Shown here one piece after another: positions 1 to 11,710 of a stretch of DNA of 64,000 nucleotides. Where the stretch lies: the NCBI GenBank assembly GCA_947650285.1, contig CANTFL010001216.1, forward strand, positions 230,821 through 294,820, in the 5' to 3' direction. Both the position numbers and the translations under genes were made by a program. The DNA is from Hyaloperonospora brassicae. Taxonomy: Eukaryota > Oomycota > Peronosporomycetes > Peronosporales > Peronosporaceae. Positions within the stretch are counted from its first letter, which is position 1; every line of letters starts with the position of its first letter. The notes below the pieces were generated by a model. It was not told the origin of the DNA. It was given only the letters and a program-made list of their open reading frames with translations, and did not search any database.

Positions 1-1176
1 ACTACTCTAGCTCAGGCATCCCTGACGACGCTTATAACCTCGAACGTGCAAAATCAACCGAGCACGGCGAGACGTACAAATATTTTACTTCTAGTGAGGT
101 CTCGTGAGCGCTACTAGTTAGTCTCGTTTAAAGCCAATAGACATACAATTGCCCGACCACTGCTGCCGCCATTATGTATTTTATATCCCATTCACGATAT
201 AGCTAACCAACCTCATCTGGTAGTAATGATGTGTGGTGGAATAGCTCGAATATACTCTCCCCGTTTCTCGATCTGACAAATTAATGATTGCTAACTCTTT
301 TTATATATAATGGTGGGAACGTGTCCATCTTGTATACCCAGAACATTGCGGATACAAACACGCTCATGGCTTATTTACTAAATGCAATTTACATATGTAC
401 AAACAGATTGTTACAAGAGAGCAACACCGAAAAGCAGCCGTTTGTTTTCCGAGTTGATAGCAGAACCTTATGTCCCTATGAAATGCCATTATCACCTCAA
501 ACAAATTTTGGATAGATGTAACGGGTCCGCCGGTCATATAAGAATTGTAATGTAATGTCAAAAAATATTTAGGAATTATCGAATAGCGGTCCGCACTTAG
601 ACCTGTCATTAGGGGAAAACCGTGATTTCGCAGATACAAACCTCCAAAGCAAGATCATAATCGCGAAGCAATGAGCCAAATGTGTACCACCTATTGATGA
701 ATCGTTGCTGCCGCTTGATTAACATTTGCACCTTCACATTTTCTGTCCTATTGTATTATGAGTCACGTCTTAAGGCTGAGAGTTGTATCTATGATGTCAG
801 TGTATCCGGTATCGCCAGACGTAGCAGCGCTTAACAAAACTTAAACTTTTGAATGTGAGACATAGAACTATAGTTAGCTTCATTAGCGCATTTTAAAAAC
901 GCAGTGACGACGTCAGGAGCTCGCTATAATGTAATCGCTACCCTGTCTTATATATAATGATTCACTAATCCGAAGCTACTGTATCATCTGGATGAACTTT
1001 AGGTAGGGATTGCATACTAGTAATAAGCTGTAAAGAATCGATCTCACAATACGAAATCAAATTTTGTCAAAAGACGATGGATATCAGCCACGGAAATGTC
1101 TCATTAATTCGACTAGCTAACTGTTAGTTCTACCTATGAGTAATCACGTCACGTAAGTCATTGTAGCAAATGCTTC
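1..1176. other. AT-rich intergenic DNA, no gene recognised
   Basis: No open frame here has recognisable domains; the two small overlapping frames at 288-639 lie on opposite strands and look like chance. The stretch ends where the LTR of element 1 begins. Confidence 0.6.
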
Positions 1177-1181
1177 TGTAG

Positions 1182-2322
1182 TGGAGTGGTGATCGCTCTT
1201 TTGAGGGGTCGATATTAAATCTTCAATGGCGCCAGGACGACCGAATAACGGAGGTGGTAGTCCGATTCCGTGTTCTTGATAGCCTTCCTCACCTTGTGTG
1301 CCCGTATGTGGGGCGAATTGCACTCTTCCAGGTGGACTCGTCTTGATAAAAATTTGAACGTGGTTGCGATGAGGTCGAGGTTTGATCTGGATGTGGAAGT
1401 CGTTACACCACGATCGGGGTTGACGTGATCTCGTGGAATTATTCACAGAATCTCTTGTATGCTTGTGAGGTACTCGATATGAGTCACCTTGATCTGTAAC
1501 ATATCGCCTTGTCCAAATGTAGACCTTGATTAGCGAGCCTTCTGATTACTTGAGTCGTTGGCGATCTTGAGTCCTCAACCACCAAAGGTTTCCTGCATCC
1601 AGTCGCAGTCGGCGTGTTGTTTGAGAGATATTTATCCCTGGCCAAACAATCCAGGGATATCACTTGATTAAAGTATGTAAATCTTTCCTTGACGTTGGGT
1701 GGCCAATGATCCACCCGGAGGAGAAGTCGACACGTGTGCTTTGAAGCAAATTGAACTCTGTCTAATGTTAGCCAATCGAACTCAACAATTCTATCCCTAT
1801 CCCCATACCGAAGGCATCGCAGAACACGTGTCGCTATCTTCGAAGGTAGCAATCTTGTACTTGAATGGCAGACACTTGATATACTTGTCCGATCGCATTC
1901 GCCTTTCCAGTTTCATATCATGTCGTGTCGTCCACACTAGCTTATTTGCGATAACGTACATGATCGTTGATCCTCATCGCGATCGCATCCTTGATCACGA
2001 TCGCCTTGCTTATCGCACCCTTGCTGATCGCGGATCACCTGGTGTGGTACATACACCTCTGATCGCCATCGCTCTCGATCACCAACGTAATCATCCCTTG
2101 ACAGTTATCTCATCTCCACTACTCGTACCCTTCGTCCGTCATAATTTAACCCAATGTCGCAGATCCCATCCTCACCGATCTGATATCGAGTTTCTATCTC
2201 ATCAGCTCAATGGACGTGATCTGACCAGGTGTGGGACCGGCGCTACCAACGATTAACTGACTCGGAAACACCTGGAACGCGATCAGTTCGCATATCGCGT
2301 ATTTCCTTAGTCGCTTCACCAC
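1182..2322 (-). repeat. 3' LTR of element 1 (LTR-A family)
   Basis: This is a direct repeat of 13539-14680. On the + strand it starts TGGAGTGGTGATC and ends CACCACA, giving TG...CA ends. It is called the 3' LTR because pol runs on the - strand. It is rich in GATC and CGATCG words. Small frames inside it on both strands are shared with the other LTR and are not genes. Confidence 0.85.
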
Positions 2323-2586
2323 AGTCGTCACCTGCGCCGTTATTCGCCATACAGTGTCGATCTAAATGGCGCGCTTATCGTTTGGCTTGGTCAGTCCCAA
2401 CGTTTTAATACACGCCATGTCAACGAAAACTCTTCAAGCACCTCTCCTCCTTTCGATTCGGATGTGTCTTCTTCCGGTCCTAATTAGGTGACTCACGTCC
2501 TCGATCACAGTGAACGACACGCCGGGTCGTAATCACTTCTTATCAGTACCCAAGTAACGACCGCTACTTGAGTTGATCGACCGACG

Positions 2587-3231
2587 ATGGTCGGCATGTT
2601 ATCCTCTCTCAACGATACTTTGAAGATCTACGAGGTGTTAGCGAGGCGTTACGTCTTCCTTATAGAAGAGCCGAGAGAAGAAAAGCACCGCGGTCATCGA
2701 CTGGAGCAGGCGTTGAACATGCTGCGCGAAGTCGGGGTCCAGTTGCGCGGGTATGTCAAGCAGCGTTTCGATCGTATATTTTACACCTTTCAGAGGGTCC
2801 GCGAGCACAGCGAAGCACGCAAAAAGTTCCTAAGTAAGCAAAAGGATAGGCTGGAGAGAATTCGCGACTTGAAGAAAGAGAACTAGCGCTCAGAAGCATC
2901 TTTATTCGATGCCGAGATGTACTTGCCCGAAGCCGTCTCCAGAGACTCCGAGAAGATTCATCGCGAACAGGCCACAATTCTTGTGTCTCTCGAGAAAGAG
3001 TATCGGCATGTGATTACCTCTCTCAGTCAAAAGTTGTAGTCCCAAATTTCGCAGCTCGAGTCATTCCGGGCTTTCCACGACGCCGACGATAAGAAGTATC
3101 AGGGTGCCTCTGTTCGCGGTCAGCATAAGATAGCCGATCTCGAGAAACAGATCGCGTCATTTTCCACTCTACGTGATCAACACTGCGCGGAGATTACTGA
3201 TAAAAAAGCGAGCTATAACGACTGCGTGAAG
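2587..3231 (+). pseudogene. Antisense ORF of element 1, N-terminal coiled-coil part (two in-frame stops)
   Basis: The frame opens with ATG at 2587 and runs 215 codons in a single frame, broken only by TAG at 2884-2886 and TAG at 3037-3039, and ends at TGA 3232. The protein is highly charged with heptad-like leucines (for example LEKEYRHVITSLSQKL and HKIADLEKQIASF), which indicates a long coiled coil. It lies on the strand opposite pol, between the chromodomain-like tail and the 3' LTR, so it would need its own promoter, perhaps in the 3' LTR. No enzyme motif is visible and the function is unknown. The protein-like composition across three open segments in one frame argues against chance. Confidence 0.6.
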
Positions 3232-3234
3232 TGA

Positions 3235-4040
3235 TGACGGATCTCCACTTCGTGAAATCGCGTCTATAACGTTTGGTCCAGGACCGTAAAACGCTCACGA
3301 TGTCGCGATCGCTGATCGTGACCTTGATGTCCCTGACCACGATAAAATTTGGGCTTATCTAGCCCAGCTGGCTTCTGGCGTTCCTTTTGCTTTAGCGTAA
3401 CCTCCATGTTCTTTGGACAGCAAACGTAACCCGGCGCGACAGCAGTTCTGATCCCCATCCAAGCGTTCTTGAGCTTCAGGAATCTCCCCTCCAATGGCAC
3501 CGGCCAAGGTTTCGCCGCGATCTATCCGCTCTTAAACGTCTTTCGGGTCTACGCAATCAGCTCCAGTCACGCGATCAGCCCAATCGATGCAGACAGATGA
3601 TTCAAAGCCGCAGAACAATATCCCGCAATCGAACAATCCAGCACCGCGAACGAAGCCGACAAAGCCTACTTTGCCCCCGCGATCAGCTCCGCCCACTTGA
3701 TCAGCTAAGTTTGCCTCGGAGGATGATCTCAAATAATTAGCTGGGTCACTGCAAATGGCCGAACCTATCTGATCTACTGTATTCACACCGATGGCAGAAC
3801 CCACACGATTGCCCTCTCTCGAGCACTGAGCTGAGCCAAAGCGATCGCCCGAGTCCAAGCGGTCGGATAACCTGAGACGTGCGATTAGCCAATTTCGATC
3901 GGTATCTTCCAAGCGTCAATCTAGGGTAGGCCCAAAGAACTCTGCCAATCACCCTCCGGTTCAGGATGATCCGGTTTCCTCCCCGAAGACGTCGCCAGGA
4001 GTGATGGAAGATCAAGCAAATTGGTAAAATATGATACTTT
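3235..4040 (+). pseudogene. Antisense ORF of element 1, degenerate middle part
   Basis: Coding-like pieces continue on + but switch frame. A segment around 3299-3400 reads DRDLDVPDHDKIWAYLAQ in another frame. The stretch at 3500-3720 reads as an Arg/Gln- then Pro/Thr-rich linker. Opposite-strand frames at 3532-4153 have repetitive low-complexity translations and look like shadows. I infer at least two frameshifts joining the coiled coil to the C-terminal part at 4041. Confidence 0.4.
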
Positions 4041-5219
4041 TTGTCCTCGAACATGAGCGAACTGTCCAGTTCTTCGGGTAATGCCGCCCGAGCAGCGCTT
4101 TCGGGATCACGGTTTGCTTCCCGCAGACGCGCTTCGACTTTTGCTAAGCCCACTAAACTCTACCCACCCGCTACCACATTCTTCTTCGAAGAATACAGCT
4201 CCGACTCGCGATATTCTTCTCCATTTGTTTCGACGAATCCTAAGAAATCAAAGTTGTCCAAGATCGATCTTCTGGGCGAGCCGTCGAGCGATGCATTTGG
4301 CAGTCTCAGTATGTTCAGTGATAATCGCGAGGAAGTGAACGATCTGTTGGCTCCCGGCCAATTGGCCGCATTGCCATCCAAATGTGTATCGTGCGATCAG
4401 TGGATTGCTGGGTACAGCTCTCGCATTCCCCGATCGTTATTTGAAGTGGATCCCTGCTCAGCTCGTCGATTCAGCTACATCAGCGTCGCTGATCTGGAAG
4501 TAATTTTCATTGTCAAGCATTTTGCTAATCCAAAATACTTTCCGTTCCCCGCATACAAGGATATGAAGTCGCCGGCACTCCGGACTAATTGCTGGGCTCC
4601 CCATTTAATTTCTTCGGCGCAAATCACGTCTCTATGCAGAAAAGAAGATGAAAAAGTTTTCGATCGATCAATCGAGACGATGTCTTTTCCAGTGACTGGG
4701 TGGTCCAAGGAATCGGTTGAAACGTATCGCGCGTCTGAAGATCGTCATCTAAAGGCGCTGTGGTAATCAACCCATGTTCTTCCCATCTTCAGTCGGCAGC
4801 TCCAGGCGGATCTGGCGTTGGCTACATTTTGCCAAGAGCGTCGTCAACACCGATCGCGATCGGGGTCTAGTTGTAAGACTGTCCTCCGCTTTATCCTTCA
4901 AGGGATGATCGACGGGCATTGTGACTTGGACTTTCGATTGGATCTCTTACTTTTACATTTCACGACCCCATCAGAGAAACGAGTGTGGTACTCTGGGTTG
5001 GGTTGCAAAACAACAAAGATCTTAACCTTGATCACTGCCTTGTCGCTGGATGATCATGCCGAGCCGTGGCGTAATCAATATAGGTACGCGATCGCAAAAC
5101 ACCCTGGCCTCTCAATTTCCCGCATCTACGGCAAAATTTTCCTTCGTGATAGTCCCAGAGTTTTCATTCTATTCGTTGAATATCAATTGTCCCTTTCTTT
5201 CAAGCTTTGTGTTTCTTAG
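4041..5219 (+). pseudogene. Antisense ORF of element 1, C-terminal domain (one in-frame stop)
   Basis: This frame is open for 393 codons apart from one TAA at 4764-4766; the parts 4041-4763 and 4767-5219 are in register. The first ATG is at 4053, and the frame is open upstream to TTG at 4041. It begins Ser/Ala/Arg-rich, then has a globular-looking part (LAPGQLAALPSKCVSCDQW; ADLEVIFIVKHF; PFPAYKDMKS) and after the stop continues with SLDDHAEPWRNQYRYAIAKH. The style matches hypothetical proteins I associate with oomycete genomes, but I assign no function. It converges tail to tail with pol, whose end lies at about 5560. It could be a gene captured by the element or an accessory protein of this lineage. 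Confidence 0.6.
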
Positions 5220-5559
5220 TTAAAATCGTCTTCATGCTTCTTTTACTCTTCATTCATCATCGACCAGGTCAAACACAACCCGATCGCTCGCGATCAACAT
5301 TCAATCGATCCTGATCGCTGGCGATTAAAAAGTACCATCCGATTTTGACCTGCGCGATCAAGTCTGTAAACTCTCGATTGCCATACTTATAACATATACC
5401 GCCCCCATCTTCGTATACAACCTTCCTGTGTGTGTTACTTTGATCCTCCTATGCACCCTCCCTGCACTTCACCTCAACTCAAACGGTCTAATTACACTAA
5501 CCCGCATCTCCCTCTTCGTGTGACTGCATCAACTCAAACCGATTAATATTCCCGCGACC

Positions 5560-5988
5560 AGGGTCCCATTCTTGTATCAACGCCCCACAGTTCAAGTCTG
5601 CTTCGTCCACCACGACGAATCACCACATCCTTTCCAATACATCTTGAATTTGTCGGTGCACCCTGCCATAACGCGTCCGTCGTCCTTATCGCACGTCCGT
5701 TATTCTATCCACTTTGAATTCGTCATCTGCCAGATCGCCTACCCAAATGTCTTCTGGTAATAGAGCTCCGTCAAAATTGACTCTATTAGATTTGCTTATG
5801 GTCAGTCGTTGCATCGGTCGATCCGGAAACAGTCGTAAGAGTTTCATCTTCGACACATGCACCACTGGAAAGACTTGATAGGACGTAACTTCTATTTCCA
5901 ACCTCGCAGCGTGATCCACGCACTTGTAAATTACTCGAAACGGTCCGTTCCACATATGCGCCAACTTGCGAGCGTACCCTTCCTTCAC
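5560..5988 (-). pseudogene. pol C-terminus of element 1: integrase C-terminal and chromodomain-like region
   Basis: The - strand frame 5988-5686 has the typical sequence after the integrase core: KEGYARKLAHMWNGPFRV, FPVVHVSKMKLLRLFPDRP and LLPEDIW. Past 5686, after a frame change, the - strand shows a chromodomain-like WKG segment followed by an Asp-Leu-Asn-Cys-Gly tail. Ty3/gypsy elements with such tails (chromoviruses) use them for target choice on chromatin. Frameshifts and stops make this copy defective. Confidence 0.75.
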
Positions 5989-6049
5989 GCGATCTAGGAA
6001 TAGCCATATTTGCGATCTGCTGCATATGTCTAGCAGATCGTGATCCTGA

Positions 6050-7059
6050 TTACGCTAATCGACACAATCTTGGATTGCTTCCTTTAGTCGATTGTTCACC
6101 ACCGCTCTCGTCCGTTAATATTGGCGTTGTATGCCATACAGCCATCGTCGTGGATCTCAAACTCGCGATGCGGTACTCCGAAGAGGTAACGTGGCTTCCA
6201 ACGTTGTTCGGGGGACAATTGGGTGATTGGTCCCAACCGTGGATCAGATAACATGAATTGACCCCGCGAACTCTATTGTAGGCGGTGTTGATCGCGTATG
6301 TCAATCGTTCGTCATATTCATTTCAATCTCTCTGATTCTCGTCTGAGACGTACATAATGATCGCTATAGTCGATGTATGTACCATGCGCTCCGCCGTGCC
6401 GTTCGCTTGTGGTCTATAATCCATAGTAGCTCGTTTTTATGGTTTATGATTCGAGTAAACGCACGAAAGAAATCAGACATGAATCCTGGCTCTTGATCGT
6501 GCCGAATTGCTTCACTCGTACCAAATATTCTGAATACACATTCTTCGTAATTATTTGCGGTCGTTTACGCGGTTCGAGACGCACTCTCCTTGGCAACCAT
6601 ATATCCATAGAACAGGTCGACCCAGATCAACAGCTCCGTGTTCCGTTCAAACGATTGCGGCAACGAATAAATATCATTCATCGCCAGAATCTGAAAAGGG
6701 TGCTTTGCTTGTATGTTACCCGGCCAGCCACTTCGATTGAAGGGGCATTCCTTATCTGTTTCACAATCCACACACTCTCCCACATACCGTTGAGCAATTC
6801 GATACAGACCTCTCCAGTGGCAATTCTCTCTGACCCGCTGATAAGTTCGACCTATACTCAGGCGGCCGCCCTCCAAACTGGTTCGATAGTAATGTAAATA
6901 CCCTTGCTGCAAAATCTCCGGGATCACCAAACGGACCTGCACTACGAGATCATCTGAATTTACGGCTGCTCTGGGACAAAAGAGCAACAATTCGTCCTGA
7001 TAGACTACATAGTTCGGCGCGATCAAGTCACATGGTTTAGCATTCGCTGATACAATCAT
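6050..7059 (-). pseudogene. Integrase of element 1 (broken)
   Basis: The frame 7059-6565 carries the zinc-binding region (RTSLEGGRLSIGRTYQRV ... RGLYRIAQRYVGECVDCET) and the start of the catalytic core (LLIWVDLFYGYMVAKES), where the first catalytic Asp would sit in the WVDLF segment. The core is then interrupted. The frame 6304-6050 holds a later part (INTAYNRVRGVN ... YLIHGWD). The integrase would join element cDNA to host DNA, but this copy lacks a continuous core. Confidence 0.75.
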
Positions 7060-7145
7060 GGATACATTCTCAGTCAGATAGATTTTTAAAGTAGAAAATT
7101 TACTCTCCTATCTTGCACTTGTTTGATCCGCTTGATTCGTATCTG

Positions 7146-7740
7146 CTATACTACCTCATCTTGGACAATTTGAGGCAAATGGCGTTTTCGTGCGGCATCA
7201 CGGGTAATCGCAGCTACTCGCCTCCTCTGATTCATCTTACGGGGTAGCGATAACGCGTTTAGCCGATTAAGAGTCACTAGATCTTGACGATCTTGGTCAT
7301 CTACCACTATCCAACCCTTCTCTTCTTGCAGAGCTTCACTTACCACTAAATCTGCGCTTGCGTTCCAATCGCGTTTCCCATGTAAAAATTTTGATGGGGC
7401 TAGGACCAAAATATCTTATTGCTTTATACCTCAGCAGTTATAGACCCGGTGCCTTGCAATCAATATCTCCACGCATTTGGGTGATCACTAAATTCGAATC
7501 TCAACATATGATCACATGTCCCATTGGTCTGAAAATCAAAGCACAGTGGCAGTCCTCTATACTCTGCCTCTTTGACCGTTAGATCAGGGATGAAGTCAGA
7601 AGCGGCATCCACAACCTTTTATCTCGGCAATTTCCATACGATCGCGCTGCATGCCTCAACTTTCCTCTAAACTCTAGCAGACCCGTCAAAACTAGGCTCT
7701 GAGAGATTTCTCCCTCCTCAACCGTAAGTGGGGCCATACT
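7146..7740 (-). pseudogene. Second (additional) RNase H domain of element 1
   Basis: Reading the - strand from about 7695, FDGSARV is followed after a stop by AIVWKLP and KEAEYRGLPLCFDF, then IDCKAPG, then FLHGKRDWNASAD in the frame ending at 7146. This is the order of the catalytic blocks of a type I RNase H (Asp in FDGSA, Glu in the EAEY block, Asp in the last block), and it comes after the ordinary gypsy RNase H. Oomycete Ty3/gypsy elements with an extra archaeal-like RNase H have been reported, parallel to plant Tat/Ogre elements. At least three stops are present here. The call rests on order and motifs. Confidence 0.65.
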
Positions 7741-7944
7741 GATCGTTGGTAGTGGTTATTTCCTTTGCGCTATTGCGATCGACATCTCATCTACTTCCTT
7801 CCGAGGGATTATACTTGCCGCCAGAGCTGTAAGTATCTCGTCCTCCCCTTTCTCAAATCGACAGATCTACAGTGTCGAGTTTGATGACAATGCAGTCCAT
7901 TAGACTGATCTCCCATTGATGCCGGAAGATTGGAGCGACCAGGC

Positions 7945-8230
7945 TAAGGTTGAGTAACGCTTCAGCACGGTGATCTCACGAGATACCAGCATGGTATAGT
8001 ATATTTTTAGTATTATTAATAATGCTACTACTTCGTTCTCTACCATGCCAAAATCAAGTTATTCGTAATTAATCATACGGCTTAAACATAAGACCGGCCA
8101 GTATACCCCCTCATGTTTCTGCAACTATGCAGCCCACGCGGCCCACTTGCTGGCATGAACGACAATTACCGGCGGTCGACCCGGGTAAAAGTGATCAGAA
8201 TTGATGTAGTCACTATCTTCTAATCCAGGA
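7945..8230 (-). pseudogene. First RNase H domain of element 1 (distal part)
   Basis: The - strand reads PGRPPVIVVHASKW, then GVYWPV, MVENEVVALL and YYTMLVSREITVLKRYST, the usual blocks of the Ty3/gypsy RNase H directly after reverse transcriptase. Several stops interrupt it. Its upstream part lies beyond the inserted LTR at 8335-9536, so the domain is physically split. Confidence 0.65.
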
Positions 8231-8334
8231 AAGTAAATGCGATCGTTGCTTTATCTCAGCGACTCCTTCCTTCCAGAAACTAATCGCGCTCGGTAATTGG
8301 GCACTGATGGTGATCGACCTTATTGGAATGGTGG

Positions 8335-9536
8335 TGGAGTGGTGATCACAATTTTCTTGTGATCCCGACTCTCCACTGGCGCCCGGACGACCGACTAATA
8401 GAGGGGGTACCCCGATTCCGTGTTCTATATGTTCTTGCTCACCTTGTGTACCCGTCGGTGGGGCGGGTTGCGCTCTTCTTGGTGGACTTGAGCTGAAGCT
8501 GAACTTGACCGTCTAAGGAATAGGTGTCGATCGAGTGGAAATGCCTCACCCGGTCAAACATAGGTGCGGATCGCGTGGAAATTCTTCACTCGATCGCTTG
8601 TAACTTGGGCGTTCTCCCAGAGTCGCTTTTGCCAGGGGTGATGCTTGATACGCGATCCTTCTAACCTCTCGAGCCGTCTCGCGATATTGAATCTGAACCG
8701 TAGAGTTCACTGCGTCCTATCGCAGTTGAGAGGGGGGTGAGAATTGACTTTCCGCCTGTCCACACAATCCAAGGGCGAAGTTCGCTGAGATGTGGGTGAT
8801 TCTCTATTTAACGGGAGGTCAAAGATCCTGCCCGGGAGAAGTCGACGCGTGTCTTTCGTTGCAAATTCAATTCTGTTTAATGTCAACCAACCAAGTCCAA
8901 AACCTATAACTATGCCTATCTGTTCGCTAGGTCTGCTGTTGCGTGTCGCCTGTCTATGTCATTCACCTCTTGCATCATGTGGTTCACAGCAGTAAATTTA
9001 TAGTGGATCGCCCCATACCGGATCGCAGAGTACCGGATCGCAGAGTACCGGATCGCGGTATGGGATCCACACCAATTACGTGATCCACACCAATAAGGTC
9101 ATCCATGCCAATTATATGTCCCGACCAATGACATATCCGGTAGATCGCGGGGTAGTGGATCGCGGTGTAGTGGATCGCGGTGTATTGGATCGCGAGTCAG
9201 CGGGTCGCGGGGTGGCGGATCGCGGTATGTGATCCACGCCGGGTACATGATCCACTCTCCCAGCTTGCTTCCATGTTCACCTAAATCCCATTGCCTCTAT
9301 CGATCCAGTACTCCACTTGACTTTTACCCCTTGAATGGTCCAGTTCTTGTACCTTAATGATCCAAAACTTCGATCGCAGATCGCGATTGGTCAATCGTCG
9401 ATCCTTGACTATACTCCTTCTCGACTGTTAGCTAGATCCATCCGAACAACTTCAACAGTCATTTTCTGTCACTCATTCGTCTGATTTCATCCTGCGTCCC
9501 AACGCCACGGTTTAATCTCGTGATCACGTTACCACA
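8335..9536. repeat. Nested LTR-A copy inside element 1 (solo LTR)
   Basis: It starts TGGAGTGGTGATCAC and ends GTTACCACA, in the same orientation as the two outer LTRs, with shared internal words (GACGACCGA, CCGATTCCGTGTTC, CACCTTGTGT, GTGGACT). It is clearly more diverged from them than they are from each other. The pol homology (reading AFATF on -) stops at 9537 and RNase H resumes near 8230, so the LTR interrupts the coding region. The sequence GGTGG occurs at 8330-8334 and 9541-9545, a possible but imperfectly placed target duplication. Confidence 0.7.
9000..9260. repeat. Tandem GATCGCG-type short repeats within the nested LTR
   Basis: There are two arrays of about 15-bp units. One has ACCGGATCGCAGAGT-type units around 9017-9062, and one has GTAGTGGATCGCGGT-type units around 9140-9225. 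They are separated by GTGATCCACACCAAT-type repeats. Units vary by a few bases. They resemble the array at 38975-39110 in another copy of the same LTR family. Confidence 0.75.
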
Positions 9537-10400
9537 GAAAGGTGGCGAATGCTGTATATCCCAGATTCCTTTGCTGTTCTGGATCTTCATGTGCTCGTCG
9601 GATCTCGTAAAATTCGGCTTTTCCTAATTTGTAAAGCACTGAAGCGTACACTAAATATCTTTGACGAATTGGCTGGACTGGTTGAGGCTCCCTAGAAACA
9701 ATTGCATCGATCGTATCGAACGATGAAATGGTATGTTTGCCTATGATCCTATATCCTTTGAGATCGCTTTCGATCCCACTAGTAATCTTGCTGTCCAGGT
9801 AGTCTACCTTGCGTCGTCCGCAGAAGCTCTGTGCCAAACTGATCGATAAATTACACCGATTACATACGTTCAGCAAAATTTGCACTATACGGTAGAGAGT
9901 TTCCCACGACTTGACCAATATCAGCATATCGTCGATAAATGACCTTCAACCAATAAACATCGCTTTCATGTCAGAATCTAGTTCACCGCCGGTAAAGCCA
10001 TCGAAAATATCGCATGATTCCGAGGCGATTGTAGTTATACGTAAACCAATCTTCTAATACCCATATAACGCATTGCCGATCAGGCTTTGGTAAATCTGCG
10101 TCGCTTTTTTTAATCCAAACGGCATCGTCAGCCATTTAAAACAGGCCTGATGGTGTAATAAACGCCGAAATTTCTCTGGCTCGCTCCGTCATATTTACCT
10201 ACCAATCCTTCTTGTCATGTACAAGGAACAGTTATACATGTATTTATTCATACCCTGAAGCAAGTCGCTGATCAAAGGCATGAAATAAACGATCAGTCTC
10301 GTCAACTGATTCACTCGTCTATAGTCGATACACAATAGAATGGCTTCTCCATTCTTCGTTATGATCACCACGATTGGTTATGCCCCCGGAGAAGTGGACG
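9529..10400 (-). pseudogene. Reverse transcriptase of element 1 (broken)
   Basis: Reading - from about 10390, PIVVIITKNGEAILLCIDYR and MPLISDLL are followed by MPFGLKKATQIYQSLIGNAL and then FIDDMLILVKSW at about 9939-9900, which is the YxDD active-site block with Phe at the first position. The thumb region follows in the frame 9927-9529 (CNLSISLAQSFCG ... YASVLYKL). Stops and frame changes separate the blocks. The order and motifs are diagnostic of Ty3/gypsy reverse transcriptase. Confidence 0.8.
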
Positions 10401-11710
10401 GGCACATTTTCTGCGACATCAATATTCCCTCAACCAGATCATCCAGATTTCCGCAAAACTTATGTGCTACCGGTCGTACTCTTTGTGCGATCGGGTTAGG
10501 ATCTCCGATATCAACATCACAGGCTGCTCCAAGTGCCTCAAGAGGTAGGGAATGACCTTGGCCGATTATTAGATGGCAATTTGCCCATACAAACTGGCGC
10601 GACTTTTCTTCATCACTTAACAGTGGCTCCTATGGGTAGCCAACATCAATGTCTTCAAGAGATATCTCGACCGAAGGCGTAACTACTTCTGGTAGGATCA
10701 CCATGTGATGATCGAGATCCTCGGCGTACAACTATCCACTTTCGTTGCTATACGTCACCACGGTAGATGATTTTGCATCCGTCCTATCCTCACCGATCGT
10801 CAAGACGTCTCCCGGTTTACCAGTTGATCGTGCCTTTCTTGTAACTCACAATCTTTGATCGCACCCCCATCAGTCTTACAGCTTGATCTTCCTTGCAGCA
10901 AATCGCTTATTGCACGACATCTTTCTGACAGCTGGATCTTCATTGCAGAAAATCGTTAACTTCTCGCTCGAGGCCTTTACCGTCGACCGTCTTCACTTCA
11001 GGGCTTGGCTCCTCATGTCGATCTCTCGACAGATCGTCCTACATGCACCCTTGGACTGAAGAGTTCGACAAAGAGGCTTTCGATGTTAGATATGCATCTT
11101 CCTCGCGCTACACACACCGCTCTTCTCCGTCACTCGCGATCTGGTCAGACTGATTTCTCGACGATTTTTTTCGTCATAATCAATGGTAGGATTCGCGTCT
11201 GACCGATGGTCGGATCGTCTTTGCCCCCGATCAGATCTATCGCAATCAGCAACATCTGTCACAGTAGACGTCACCACTATGCTAGCCCTTCTCGACCTGT
11301 TTTGCCCACGCTCATCGCCTAGCTTCTCGTCATTTGAATGCTCGTCACAAAACCCTTCATCGATCGTTGGTCGTTCTTCATGGCGCGATCATCGTTTTTA
11401 TTATCATCTATGCTCGCATCCTTTCCTCGCCGATAACTTTTTGATCAGGGTTTAACTTGGCAGCAACGCAGTCCTTAGCCTCTTCTTTTATCCTCACCTC
11501 TTGGTGTTTGAACATCTTTCTCGGCGTTGGATATGATCGCGATCAAATATTGGTCCTTTATAAGCTTCGAGTAAGACTTCTTCCCAATCGGTTGAAGTTT
11601 CGAATGCTAATGTTTGCCACTAGTTACAATGTTGCGACCCTAGACACGTATCCTTGAGATCGAGGTATTACATACGCTACGAAACACAGTCCGGGAGGGG
11701 CTCCCCAGCG
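10401..11710 (-). other. Degenerate pol linker between protease and reverse transcriptase of element 1
   Basis: No continuous frame of more than about 90 codons was seen. By position this should be the protease-RT connector. The + strand frames at 11005-11657 are short, lack domains and are taken as shadows. GATC words are again very frequent. Confidence 0.4.

Noticed and set aside
1144..2256. Frames of 100, 122 and 185 codons repeated at 13501-14613
   Set aside because: All fall in or across the LTR-A copies of element 1, overlap on both strands and have no domain; duplication reflects LTR identity.
3532..4153. - strand frames of 126 and 135 codons within element 1
   Set aside because: Low-complexity translations (repeated Asp/Gly/Ser/Ala) opposite a more protein-like + frame.
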